Below, piece after piece: positions 7,822 through 14,739 of a stretch of DNA of 38,472 nt. Within the stretch, counting starts at the first letter, position 1. Every line of letters starts with the position of its first letter. Location: NCBI GenBank assembly GCA_022841825.1, contig JALHQT010000006.1, positions 435,378 to 473,849 on the forward strand, written 5' to 3'. A program made the position numbers and the translations under genes. Below the pieces are notes generated by a model. That model saw only the letters and a list, made by a program, of their open reading frames with translations, was not told the DNA's origin and did no database searches. This DNA is from Anaerolineae bacterium. Its GTDB lineage: Bacteria > Chloroflexota > Anaerolineae > Aggregatilineales > Phototrophicaceae.

Positions 7822-7935
7822 TTAACCCTGACGCTGCTTATGCTTGGGGTTGTCGCAGATCACCATGACGTGGCCGTTGCGCTTAATGATGCGGCACTTA
7901 GGGCAGCGCCGCTTGATAGAAGCGGTAACGCGCAT
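7822..7935 (-). CDS. rpmJ: 50S ribosomal protein L36
   Basis: This very short 37-residue protein begins [17 protein letters not shown]. It is the zinc-ribbon type of L36, with ligands Cys11, Cys14, Cys27 and His32, the last in [11 protein letters not shown]. It binds 23S rRNA in the large subunit. It is the first gene of the block and sits about 40 bases downstream of the promoter -10 box. infA, which often precedes it, is not here: the next gene upstream is divergent. Confidence 0.96.
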   Translation of the reverse strand: MRVTASIKRRCPKCRIIKRNGHVMVICDNPKHKQRQG

Positions 7936-7975
7936 GATATCTGCTTTCTTTCACGACTGTCGTAACAAACGTGGC

Positions 7976-8003
7976 ATTATAGCAAAATGGGACGGCTTGT
8001 CTA
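7976..8003 (-). promoter_or_regulatory. Sigma70-type promoter of the ribosomal/rpoA operon
   Basis: Reading the minus strand, TAGACA (8003-7998) and a perfect TATAAT (7981-7976) are separated by 16 bases. Transcription would begin near 7969, about 35 bases before the rpmJ start. This is the only strong promoter I see for the eight-gene block. Confidence 0.72.
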
Positions 8004-8093
8004 TGGTAGACTTCGCCCAACCTTAACATCGTCACCCCAGAATGTTGCATTATTGGGTGAAAATCGCACTCTTTACAATGAAGGACAAGACTC

Positions 8094-8489
8094 GTGAGTG
8101 AGCAAGAACTTCACACCCTGATTTCGACGGCAATCGCCGCCGCCGAACGTGCTTACATTCCCTATTCGCACTATCCTGTCGGCGCGGCGCTGCGCGCGAC
8201 GGATGGGCAGGTCTTTACGGGCTGCAACATCGAAAACGCCTCCTACCCCGCCACGATCTGCGCCGAGCGCACCGCCCTGGTCAAAGCCGTCAGCGAGGGC
8301 GTGCGCGAATTCGAGTGCATCGTCGTCGCCACGCGCAACGCCGGGTCGCCCTGCGGCATCTGCCGCCAGATGATGTACGAATTCGCACCGGAGATGCGGC
8401 TGTTGATCGTCGATTTCGACGGAAACGTGCGTTGGGACGGGGCGCTGCAGGAGCTGCTGCCGCTCGGCTTCGGACCGGGAAGCCTGTGA
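8094..8489 (+). CDS. cdd: Cytidine deaminase
   Basis: The 131-residue enzyme deaminates cytidine and deoxycytidine to uridine and deoxyuridine in pyrimidine salvage. It matches the short tetrameric zinc form. The first motif is CAE (Cys56, with Glu58 as proton shuttle) and the second is PCGIC (Cys87, Cys90), giving three cysteine zinc ligands. The substrate-binding GCNIENASYP stretch is intact. It starts at GTG 8094 with AAGGA upstream. It is divergent from the ribosomal block and has no obvious nucleoside partner next to it. Confidence 0.95.
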   Translation: MSEQELHTLISTAIAAAERAYIPYSHYPVGAALRATDGQVFTGCNIENASYPATICAERTALVKAVSEGVREFECIVVATRNAGSPCGICRQMMYEFAPEMRLLIVDFDGNVRWDGALQELLPLGFGPGSL

Positions 8490-8531
8490 TGCGGTGTCAG
8501 TAAGAGGCAGAGGCGCAGGTCGAACGCGCCG

Positions 8532-8561
8532 TTGACAGCCATCTGGATGATCGACTAAAGT
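8532..8561 (+). promoter_or_regulatory. Candidate promoter of the VOC-recO pair
   Basis: TTGACA (8532-8537) is followed 18 bases later by TAAAGT (8556-8561). The initiation site would fall inside the inverted repeat at 8564-8585. Confidence 0.5.
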
Positions 8562-8563
8562 TT

Positions 8564-8585
8564 CGATAGAACACATATTCTATCG
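8564..8585. promoter_or_regulatory. Perfect inverted repeat, candidate operator
   Basis: CGATAGAA and TTCTATCG form a perfect 8-bp inverted repeat with a 6-base AT-rich spacer. It lies directly downstream of the candidate -10 box and just before the VOC gene's Shine-Dalgarno. A further TTCTATCGG half-site lies inside the first codons of the gene. This geometry fits a repressor operator, but the regulator is unknown. Confidence 0.45.
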
Positions 8586-8605
8586 CGCCATCGGAGATTT
8601 ATACT

Positions 8606-8956
8606 ATGTCCAGAATTCTATCGGTCGCTCCTGAACTACCCTCGCTTGATCTCAACCGTACCCGTGCCTTCTATGAAACGAAACTCGGTTTTGAGACGAT
8701 CTCCCAGTACCCTAACTATGCGATTTTCTCACGGGATGGGGTTTGGATGAATTATGTGTTGTGCGACGACCCGGAAATCCCTAAAAACGCCAGTTGCTAC
8801 ATTTACATTGATAATGCGCGCAGCCTCTATGACGAACTACAAGCGCAAGGGGTCATTCATCCGAACGGTGCGTTGGCGGATAAGCCATACGGGGTTCGAG
8901 AGTTCAGCGTTTTGGACGACAGTGGGTGTCTGCTCAAATTCGGGCAGCGCCTATGA
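8606..8956 (+). CDS. VOC-superfamily protein, bleomycin-resistance-like
   Basis: This is a 116-residue single-domain protein of the vicinal oxygen chelate fold. The start SVAPELPSLDLNRTRAFYETKLGFETIS and the end EFSVLDDSGCLLKFGQ match the small glyoxalase/bleomycin-binding proteins. Such proteins dimerise, and some bind drugs without metal. The true ligand here is unknown. The base composition is visibly more AT-rich than its neighbours, which could mean recent acquisition. GGAG lies 9 bases upstream of ATG 8606. The stop overlaps the recO start as ATGA, so the two are translationally coupled, with a candidate operator upstream. Confidence 0.85.
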   Translation: MSRILSVAPELPSLDLNRTRAFYETKLGFETISQYPNYAIFSRDGVWMNYVLCDDPEIPKNASCYIYIDNARSLYDELQAQGVIHPNGALADKPYGVREFSVLDDSGCLLKFGQRL

Positions 8957-9723
8957 CCGAGCCGCGTGAACGGTCGTTTCGCACACCCGCCATCATCCTT
9001 AAGCGGCGCGACTTCGGCGAAGCTGACCGCCTGCTGACGCTGCTCACGCCACATCATGGCAAGATCGACGCCATCGCCAAAGGCGCGCGCAAGCTGAACA
9101 GCACCAAGACCGGGCATGTCGAACTCTATACACGCGCCGATATGCTCATCCATCGCGGGCGCGACCTCGCCATCGTCGTCCAGGCGGAGATGACCGCGCC
9201 GTACCTGCCGCTGCGCGAAGACCTGGCGCGCGGGGCATACGCGGGCTACTGCGTCGAGCTGCTCGACCGCCTGACGGCGGAAGGCGACGTGGACAGCTAC
9301 CGCCTTTATATGCTGTTGGATGAGACGCTCGTCCGCCTCTCCATCGACCAGGATGCCCGCATGGCAGCGCGCTACTTCGAGCTGAAACTGCTCGACATGG
9401 TCGGCTACCGCCCGGAGTTGAGCGAGTGCGTCGTCGGGCACGAACCGCTCTTGCCGGAAGATCAATACTTCAGCGCGGGCGAAGGCGGCATTGTCTGCCC
9501 GCGTCATGTGGCGCAGGCGGGCAGCGTCATGCCGATCAGCATGGAGGGGCTGAAGCTGCTGCGGCATTTGCAGCGCAGTTCGTGGAAAGCGGTCGCCGCG
9601 CTCAAGGTGCCGCCCGCCGCGCACGACGACGCCGAGCGCGTCCTCCTGGGCTACATCACGCTGCTGATCGAGCGCCGCCTGCAAAGCGTCGATTTCATCC
9701 GGCAGGTGAGAAGGCTGGAATAG
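8953..9723 (+). CDS. recO: DNA repair protein RecO
   Basis: The 256-residue protein fits RecO, which helps load RecA on SSB-coated single-stranded DNA with RecF/RecR. The N-terminal OB-fold region reads TPAIILKRRDFGEADRLLTLLT, followed by GKIDAIAKGARK, both typical. A helical C-terminal domain follows. The zinc site is altered: residues 159-185 give C-x3-H and C-x2-H instead of the usual four cysteines. ATG 8953 overlaps the stop of the VOC gene. Downstream (9724-9885) there is no gene, only the leader of the ABC transporter operon. Confidence 0.9.
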   Translation: MTEPRERSFRTPAIILKRRDFGEADRLLTLLTPHHGKIDAIAKGARKLNSTKTGHVELYTRADMLIHRGRDLAIVVQAEMTAPYLPLREDLARGAYAGYCVELLDRLTAEGDVDSYRLYMLLDETLVRLSIDQDARMAARYFELKLLDMVGYRPELSECVVGHEPLLPEDQYFSAGEGGIVCPRHVAQAGSVMPISMEGLKLLRHLQRSSWKAVAALKVPPAAHDDAERVLLGYITLLIERRLQSVDFIRQVRRLE

Positions 9724-9856
9724 GAAGGGTCCGCTGCCCATCGTCCACCACGAAACCGGGCTGCCGCGGTACGCCAATCGTTTCATCACCTTCTCATCTG
9801 CCGTCATCTTCGTTAAACAGGCGTTCAACATTTCTTAGTGCGGCGCGCCTAGACTC

Positions 9857-9877
9857 CCTCCGTTCGCCAAACGGAGG
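9857..9877 (+). promoter_or_regulatory. Shine-Dalgarno-sequestering hairpin before the ABC permease
   Basis: CCTCCGTT (9857-9864) pairs perfectly with AACGGAGG (9870-9877) around a 5-base loop. The second arm contains the GGAGG ribosome-binding site of the GTG start at 9886, 8 bases away. When folded, the site would be hidden, as in RNA thermometers and translational riboswitches. The structure is seen; the regulation is inference. Confidence 0.55.
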
Positions 9878-9885
9878 TAACTCCC

Positions 9886-10812
9886 GTGCTGCGCTTTATC
9901 GCCCTGCGCATTTTCAGAATGATCCTCACCCTGCTCGGCGTCATCGTGCTGACGTTCGTGCTCGGTCGACTGACGGGCGACCCGGTCGCCCTCATGCTGC
10001 CACAGCAGGCGACTATCGAGGACTACAACCGTATGCGCGCGGCGCTCGGTCTCGATCAGCCGCTGCCAGTCCAGTTTGCACGCTATCTCGAAGGCATTGC
10101 GCGCGGCGATCTGGGACGCTCTATCGTCATGCAGCGCCCCGCCGTCGATGTCGTCGCCGAGCGCATCCCGGCGACACTGGCGCTCGGCGCACCTGCGCTC
10201 GTGCTGTCCGTCGTTCTCGGCGTCCCGCTGGGGATGTGGTCGGCATACCGCCAGAACAAGCTGCCCGACCGCCTGATCGGCGGCTTGAGCCTGGCGGGGC
10301 AGGCGCTGCCGTCGTTCGCCATTGGCATCATCCTCATCCTCGTCTTCTCCGTGACGCTGCGCTGGACGCCGACCTTTGGCAGCGACACCTGGCGACATTA
10401 CATTCTGCCCACTATCACGCTGACGCTCTACCCGCTGGCGATCATCATTCGTTTGACGCGCTCGTCACTGCTCGAAGTCCTGAACCAACCCTACATGCGC
10501 ACCGCAATGGCAAAAGGCTTGTCCGCACAGGCGCGCACGCTGCGCCATGCGCTGCCCAACGCGCTCATCCCCATCGTCACGGTCGTCGGTTTGCAGGTCG
10601 CCGCCATCATCAGTGGTGCCGCGATTGTCGAAGCGGTCTTCGCCTGGCCCGGCTTGGGCACACTGGCAGTCGCAAGCATCGGCGGGCGCGATTACCCGGT
10701 CATACAAACCATTGTGCTCCTGTCGGCGGCGGCGTTTGGTGTCGCCAACCTGCTCATTGACCTGATCTACTTTGCGATTGACCCACGTATCCAAACGGGA
10801 GCACGCGCATGA
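9886..10812 (+). CDS. Oligopeptide/nickel-type ABC transporter permease (DppB-like)
   Basis: The 308-residue inner-membrane protein is the first permease of a peptide/nickel-class importer. The N-terminus MLRFIALRIFRMILTLLGV is typical of DppB/OppB. The GLDQPLPVQFARYL and GDLGRSI segments precede the transport core. The ATPase-contacting EAA loop reads MRTAMAKGLSAQARTLRHAL. About six membrane helices are visible. It starts at GTG 9886, whose Shine-Dalgarno is enclosed in a hairpin. The stop overlaps the next permease start as ATGA. No ATP-binding subunit is encoded in the cluster. Confidence 0.92.
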   Translation: MLRFIALRIFRMILTLLGVIVLTFVLGRLTGDPVALMLPQQATIEDYNRMRAALGLDQPLPVQFARYLEGIARGDLGRSIVMQRPAVDVVAERIPATLALGAPALVLSVVLGVPLGMWSAYRQNKLPDRLIGGLSLAGQALPSFAIGIILILVFSVTLRWTPTFGSDTWRHYILPTITLTLYPLAIIIRLTRSSLLEVLNQPYMRTAMAKGLSAQARTLRHALPNALIPIVTVVGLQVAAIISGAAIVEAVFAWPGLGTLAVASIGGRDYPVIQTIVLLSAAAFGVANLLIDLIYFAIDPRIQTGARA

Positions 10813-11705
10813 CCGCCCAAAAAACACTGGTGGCGAACCTGACGCAGCGCCCTTTGCCCGTCGAGACCCCCGCATCCCACCAGCGTTGGATGATGCAGAT
10901 CAACGGTGTTGTCATCGTCGCCTTTATCGTGCTGATGTTGATCGTCCTGGCAGTGCTGTTGGCAGAAGTCATTGCCCCTGGCGACCCCACAGCCCAATCG
11001 CTGCGCGCCCGCCTGACAGCGCCTTTCGCCAACCCTGATTTTCCACTCGGCACTGACGGCACAGGGCGCGACCTGCTCATACGACTGCTGCATGGCGGGC
11101 GCGTGTCGCTGTTCATTGGGGTCGCAGCGACGTTGATTGGCACCCTCGTCGGCGTGGCGCTCGGCTTGGTCAGCGGCTACGCGCGCGGATGGCTGGACGA
11201 AGTCATCAGCTATCTGGCGGAAGTACAGCTTTCGCTGCCCTTCGTGCTGCTCGCGGTCGCCGTCGCGCTCGTGCTGGGGCGTTCCCTGGTGGTGCTGATC
11301 GGGTTGGCGGCGTTTTCGACCTGGCCCATCTACGCGCGCGTCGTACGCGGCGAGGTGCTTTCGCTGCGCGAACGCGAGTTCGTCGTCGCAGCACGGGCGC
11401 TCGGCGCGGGCACCTACCGCATCCTCAGCCACCACCTCCTGCGCAATATCGCCGCGCCGATTCTGGTGCTTGCGACGATCAACATCGGGCGAATCATCCT
11501 GCTGGAAAGCGGTCTTTCGTTCCTCGGCATCGGCATACAACCCCCCACACCGTCGTGGGGCAACATGATCAGCGATGGGCGCGAAGTCCTGCCCGTCGCC
11601 TGGTGGATATCCACCCTGCCAGCGCTCGCACTGATGGCGCTGACGCTGGCAATTGGCACCCTTGGTGATTGGCTGCGCGATGTACTCGACGTTGCCGTCG
11701 GGTAG
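10809..11705 (+). CDS. Oligopeptide/nickel-type ABC transporter permease (DppC-like)
   Basis: The 298-residue protein is the second permease of the importer. The characteristic DppC/OppC features are GTDGTGRDLLIRLLHGGRVSL, the EAA loop FVVAARALGAGTYRILSHHL and the segment LLESGLSFLGIGIQPPTPSW. A hydrophilic N-terminal arm precedes the first helix. It overlaps the DppB-like gene by four bases and is followed after 50 bases by the binding protein gene, so the three should form one operon. Confidence 0.93.
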   Translation: MTAQKTLVANLTQRPLPVETPASHQRWMMQINGVVIVAFIVLMLIVLAVLLAEVIAPGDPTAQSLRARLTAPFANPDFPLGTDGTGRDLLIRLLHGGRVSLFIGVAATLIGTLVGVALGLVSGYARGWLDEVISYLAEVQLSLPFVLLAVAVALVLGRSLVVLIGLAAFSTWPIYARVVRGEVLSLREREFVVAARALGAGTYRILSHHLLRNIAAPILVLATINIGRIILLESGLSFLGIGIQPPTPSWGNMISDGREVLPVAWWISTLPALALMALTLAIGTLGDWLRDVLDVAVG

Positions 11706-11755
11706 CGCGCGGTTTACGCACACTCTTTCGCGTTGGATGGAAAGGACGTTCGAGA

Positions 11756-13276
11756 ATGTTGAAGCCCTCGCTCCGGTTCGTGTTCCTGCTGTGCCTCGCC
11801 TTATCAATTTTCGGTATCGCCGCCGCACAGGACGCCGAGACCACGCTGACCATCGGCATCAACGCCGAAGTCGGCGCGTATGATCCGCACAGTGTCCCCG
11901 GCTCGATCATCGGCAACCGCATCTTCCACATGATCTTCGACCAGCTCACCCGCACCGACAGCCAGGGCGTCGTCCAGCCGATGCTGGCGACCGCCTGGGA
12001 ACAGACCGACGAGACCACCTGGGTCTTCACCCTGCGCGAAGGCGTGGTCTTCCACAACGGCGAGACGATGACGGCGGAAGATGCCGCGTTCAGCCTGAAT
12101 CGCCTGGTTTTCGGCGAGCAGGAAAGCGCCGCACGTTCGCTCTTCGCGCCTTTCATCGCCGCCGTGGAAGCGACCGGCGACCTCGAACTGACGATCACCA
12201 CCAACGCGCCGGACCCGCTGCTTCCGCTGCGCCTTTCGACGCCGCTGTCGGCGATTGTCCCGCAGGCATATGTGGAAGCAACCGACTTCGAAGCGCTCCA
12301 GACCGCGCCCGTCGGCGCGGGTCCCTATCGCGTCGAGGAAGTGATCGCCGGTGACCGCCTCGTCCTCGTCCGCCATGACGATTACTGGATGGGCGCGCCA
12401 GAAGTCGCACAGGTCATCGTTCGCCTGATCCCGGAAACCGCCACGCGCGTCGCCGCTCTCCAGGCAGGCGAAGTCGATTTCATCACCACCGTCAGCCCTG
12501 ACCTGGTAGATGTCTTGGATGCGGAAGAGGCGCTGCGCGTCGATACCGTCCCGGTCTACAACTTTATGTTGATCTACTTCAACACCAACATGGGTGTCAC
12601 GCAGGATGTGCGCGTGCGTCAGGCGCTCTCGCTGGCGATTGACCGTGAAGCGATTGCCGAAGCGCTCTGGGGTGGGCGCGTCCGCGTCATGAACGACTAC
12701 TTCCTGCCCGGCGAGTTCGGTTTTGACGCCGACCGCCCCATCTTCGCTTATGACCCCGAACGCGCTCAGGCGCTGCTGGCGGAAGCGGGTTATGCGGGCG
12801 AAGAACTGCCCTTCACGCCGCCGAGTGCCTACTACACCAATGGTCAGCTTGTCACCGACGCCATCGCAGAGATGTGGGAAGCGATTGGGATCACCGTCGC
12901 CTACGAGCCGCTGGACACCGCCGCCTGGGCGGATCGCTCGCTGGGTGGGCAGAACGTCGCCACACTTCAGAGCTTCGGCACGAGCGGTGACCCGGCGACC
13001 AACAGCGTCGTCCAGACATGGGCATCGTGGTTGGGGCAGTACTACACGCCGAGCGACGAATTCAACACCCTGGCAGCAGAAGCGGCGCAGTCACTCGACC
13101 CGGAAGTGCGGCTCGCCAACTACCGCGCCATCGCCGACATCGTCGATGCCGACTTGCCGTTCGCGCCGCTTTACCAGAGCGTCGAGTTCTATTCGATGCG
13201 GGACGGCATTACCTGGACACCCCACCAGGAGTTCTACATCGACCTGCGTCCCGGTGCCTTCAGCCTGGGGATGTAA
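11756..13276 (+). CDS. ABC transporter solute-binding protein, family 5
   Basis: The 506-residue exported protein belongs to the family 5 (DppA/OppA-like) binding proteins that deliver peptides or related solutes to the permeases. A cleavable signal peptide is visible (hydrophobic stretch ending AAAQDAETT). The lobe sequences GINAEVGAYDPHS, WVFTLREGVVFHNGE and VRQALSLAIDREAI are family hallmarks. ATG 11756 is preceded by AAGGA at good spacing. There is no lipobox, so retention at the surface is unclear. The solute cannot be predicted from sequence alone. Confidence 0.93.
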   Translation: MLKPSLRFVFLLCLALSIFGIAAAQDAETTLTIGINAEVGAYDPHSVPGSIIGNRIFHMIFDQLTRTDSQGVVQPMLATAWEQTDETTWVFTLREGVVFHNGETMTAEDAAFSLNRLVFGEQESAARSLFAPFIAAVEATGDLELTITTNAPDPLLPLRLSTPLSAIVPQAYVEATDFEALQTAPVGAGPYRVEEVIAGDRLVLVRHDDYWMGAPEVAQVIVRLIPETATRVAALQAGEVDFITTVSPDLVDVLDAEEALRVDTVPVYNFMLIYFNTNMGVTQDVRVRQALSLAIDREAIAEALWGGRVRVMNDYFLPGEFGFDADRPIFAYDPERAQALLAEAGYAGEELPFTPPSAYYTNGQLVTDAIAEMWEAIGITVAYEPLDTAAWADRSLGGQNVATLQSFGTSGDPATNSVVQTWASWLGQYYTPSDEFNTLAAEAAQSLDPEVRLANYRAIADIVDADLPFAPLYQSVEFYSMRDGITWTPHQEFYIDLRPGAFSLGM

Positions 13277-13293
13277 AGAACGTCCAATCGATA

Positions 13294-13311
13294 GGCAGGA
13301 TGCGTCCTGCC
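13294..13311. repeat. Short palindrome after the binding-protein gene
   Basis: GGCAGGA-TGCG-TCCTGCC forms a 7-bp stem with a 4-base loop, 18 bases after the stop codon. It lacks a T-run, so it may be an intergenic palindrome of the same style as others here or a weak terminator. Confidence 0.5.
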
Positions 13312-13328
13312 CACTAGCTTGAGTTTCC

Positions 13329-13352
13329 AGGGGCGCAATGTATTGCGCCCCT
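13329..13352. repeat. Palindromic intergenic repeat, GGGGCGCAAT type
   Basis: AGGGGCGCAAT-GT-ATTGCGCCCCT is a perfect 11-bp inverted repeat with a two-base centre. Nearly the same element recurs at 35815-35842, again just upstream of a plus-strand gene. Confidence 0.75.
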
Positions 13353-13391
13353 CCGCTATGCGCAGATATCACAAAGACAGGGAGATTGAGA

Positions 13392-14657
13392 ATGGCAAAC
13401 CTGATGGTACTCATGATCGACGGCGTCGCCGCCGATCACTACGCGCAGGACAAAGGGCGCTTTCCGCACTTCGCGGCATTGGAAGCGCGCGGCTTCCGCA
13501 TCGAACGCCTGAAGAGCGAAGTCCTGGGCACCTCGCTGCCAGGGCGCACCTCGATCCTGACCGGCGTCACCGCCGATGTGAGCGGTGTCTATGGCAACAA
13601 GATCTGGGATGGCGAGGTCTTCCGCTACGCCAACCCTGATGACATCCGCGTGATGACCCTGCCTGCGCGTGCCAAAGCCGCCGACATGAAGGTTGCGTCT
13701 ATCGGCATGGGCATGGTACGACCGGACGACACACACATCTTCCATGGACCCTGGTGGTCGGGCAACTTCATCCAGCGCGCCCGCGACGCCGAAGCCGTGC
13801 CCGCCGATGCATCGTGGCTGCGCGTCGCCATGCATGTTCCAGGCACGGAGTTTGAGCAGGTTTGCGCGGATGCCGGGCTGCCCAGCAAGCTCCCCAATAT
13901 CGATATGAGCAGTGAAGCACAGAAGGCGATGTTCGGCATCCTGGCGGACATGGCGATGTTCGACTGGGTCGGCGCGCTGGCGGCGTCGCCCAATGCGCCC
14001 GATCTGATCCTGAGCGAGTTCCTCATCCCCGACATCTTCCAGCACAACATCGGCTACCGCAGCGACCTGGCGCACTGGTCGGTCATGCAGGCGGATGCCG
14101 CGCTGGGGCGCATTCAACGGTGGCTGCGCAGCGCTGGCGTCGAGGACGAATGGAATATCGCCGTCCTCAGCGATCATGGGCACAGTCACATCGATAAAGC
14201 GCTCCAGCCGCAGGTCATCCTCCCCGGCGTCCGTACCCAGTCCGAAGGCGGCTGCCTGATGGTCGCGCCGCGCGATGCCGACGAACTGGCGATGGTGACG
14301 GAAAAGCTCGCCGCCTTCGATGTCGAACCGTATCCGCGTACCTGCGTCCCAGCCGAAATGCGCGACCAGGTGGCAATCTTCGTCTCGCCGGAGCGCATCT
14401 CGTTCGAGCAGGACAACCTCGAAGCGACCGAGCCGATCCTGCCGCCGAAAGCCGTCAGCAGCCACGGGCAGCGCCCCGGTTTGCCCGGCGATGACCGCTT
14501 CGCGCTGTTCGCGGGTCCCGCTGTGCCGCAGGGGAGTGTTGCAGTCGCGGCGGCGACACAGGTCGCGCCGACCCTGGCGATGATGCTTGGCTTGGCGCTG
14601 GATGGCTTCCCCGCGCAGCCTGTGTTTGCGCCTGAAGCGCAGGTCGCCGCGAAGTAA
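13392..14657 (+). CDS. Alkaline phosphatase superfamily / type I phosphodiesterase-like protein
   Basis: The 421-residue protein has the metal-dependent phosphodiesterase/nucleotide pyrophosphatase fold. The first metal site is MIDG (Asp10). The nucleophile region is GTSLPGRTSILTG, where Ser48 (next to Thr47) aligns with the family's catalytic Thr. The second site is DIFQH, the next SDHGHSH, and a final SHG lies near residue 358. All metal-binding positions appear present, so it is probably active. No signal peptide is visible, so it is likely cytoplasmic. ATG 13392 has GGGAGA upstream. The substrate is unknown; similar proteins act on nucleotides or phosphonoacetate-like esters. Confidence 0.85.
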   Translation: MANLMVLMIDGVAADHYAQDKGRFPHFAALEARGFRIERLKSEVLGTSLPGRTSILTGVTADVSGVYGNKIWDGEVFRYANPDDIRVMTLPARAKAADMKVASIGMGMVRPDDTHIFHGPWWSGNFIQRARDAEAVPADASWLRVAMHVPGTEFEQVCADAGLPSKLPNIDMSSEAQKAMFGILADMAMFDWVGALAASPNAPDLILSEFLIPDIFQHNIGYRSDLAHWSVMQADAALGRIQRWLRSAGVEDEWNIAVLSDHGHSHIDKALQPQVILPGVRTQSEGGCLMVAPRDADELAMVTEKLAAFDVEPYPRTCVPAEMRDQVAIFVSPERISFEQDNLEATEPILPPKAVSSHGQRPGLPGDDRFALFAGPAVPQGSVAVAAATQVAPTLAMMLGLALDGFPAQPVFAPEAQVAAK

Positions 14658-14739
14658 CACTCAAACAGCAAGGGCTGGACGCGCCGCCAGCCCGCGCTAT
14701 GATAGAGGCGGTTGCATACGATGAGGGCTGCAGATCAAT

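Noticed and set aside
9426-10760. A 444-codon plus-strand frame across recO and the first permease
   Set aside because: It crosses the intergenic leader and is Arg/Ala/His-rich; both overlapped genes have conserved motifs in their own frames.
13356-14660. A 434-codon minus-strand frame opposite the phosphodiesterase-like gene
   Set aside because: No domain is visible, and the plus strand carries the full metal-site motif set.
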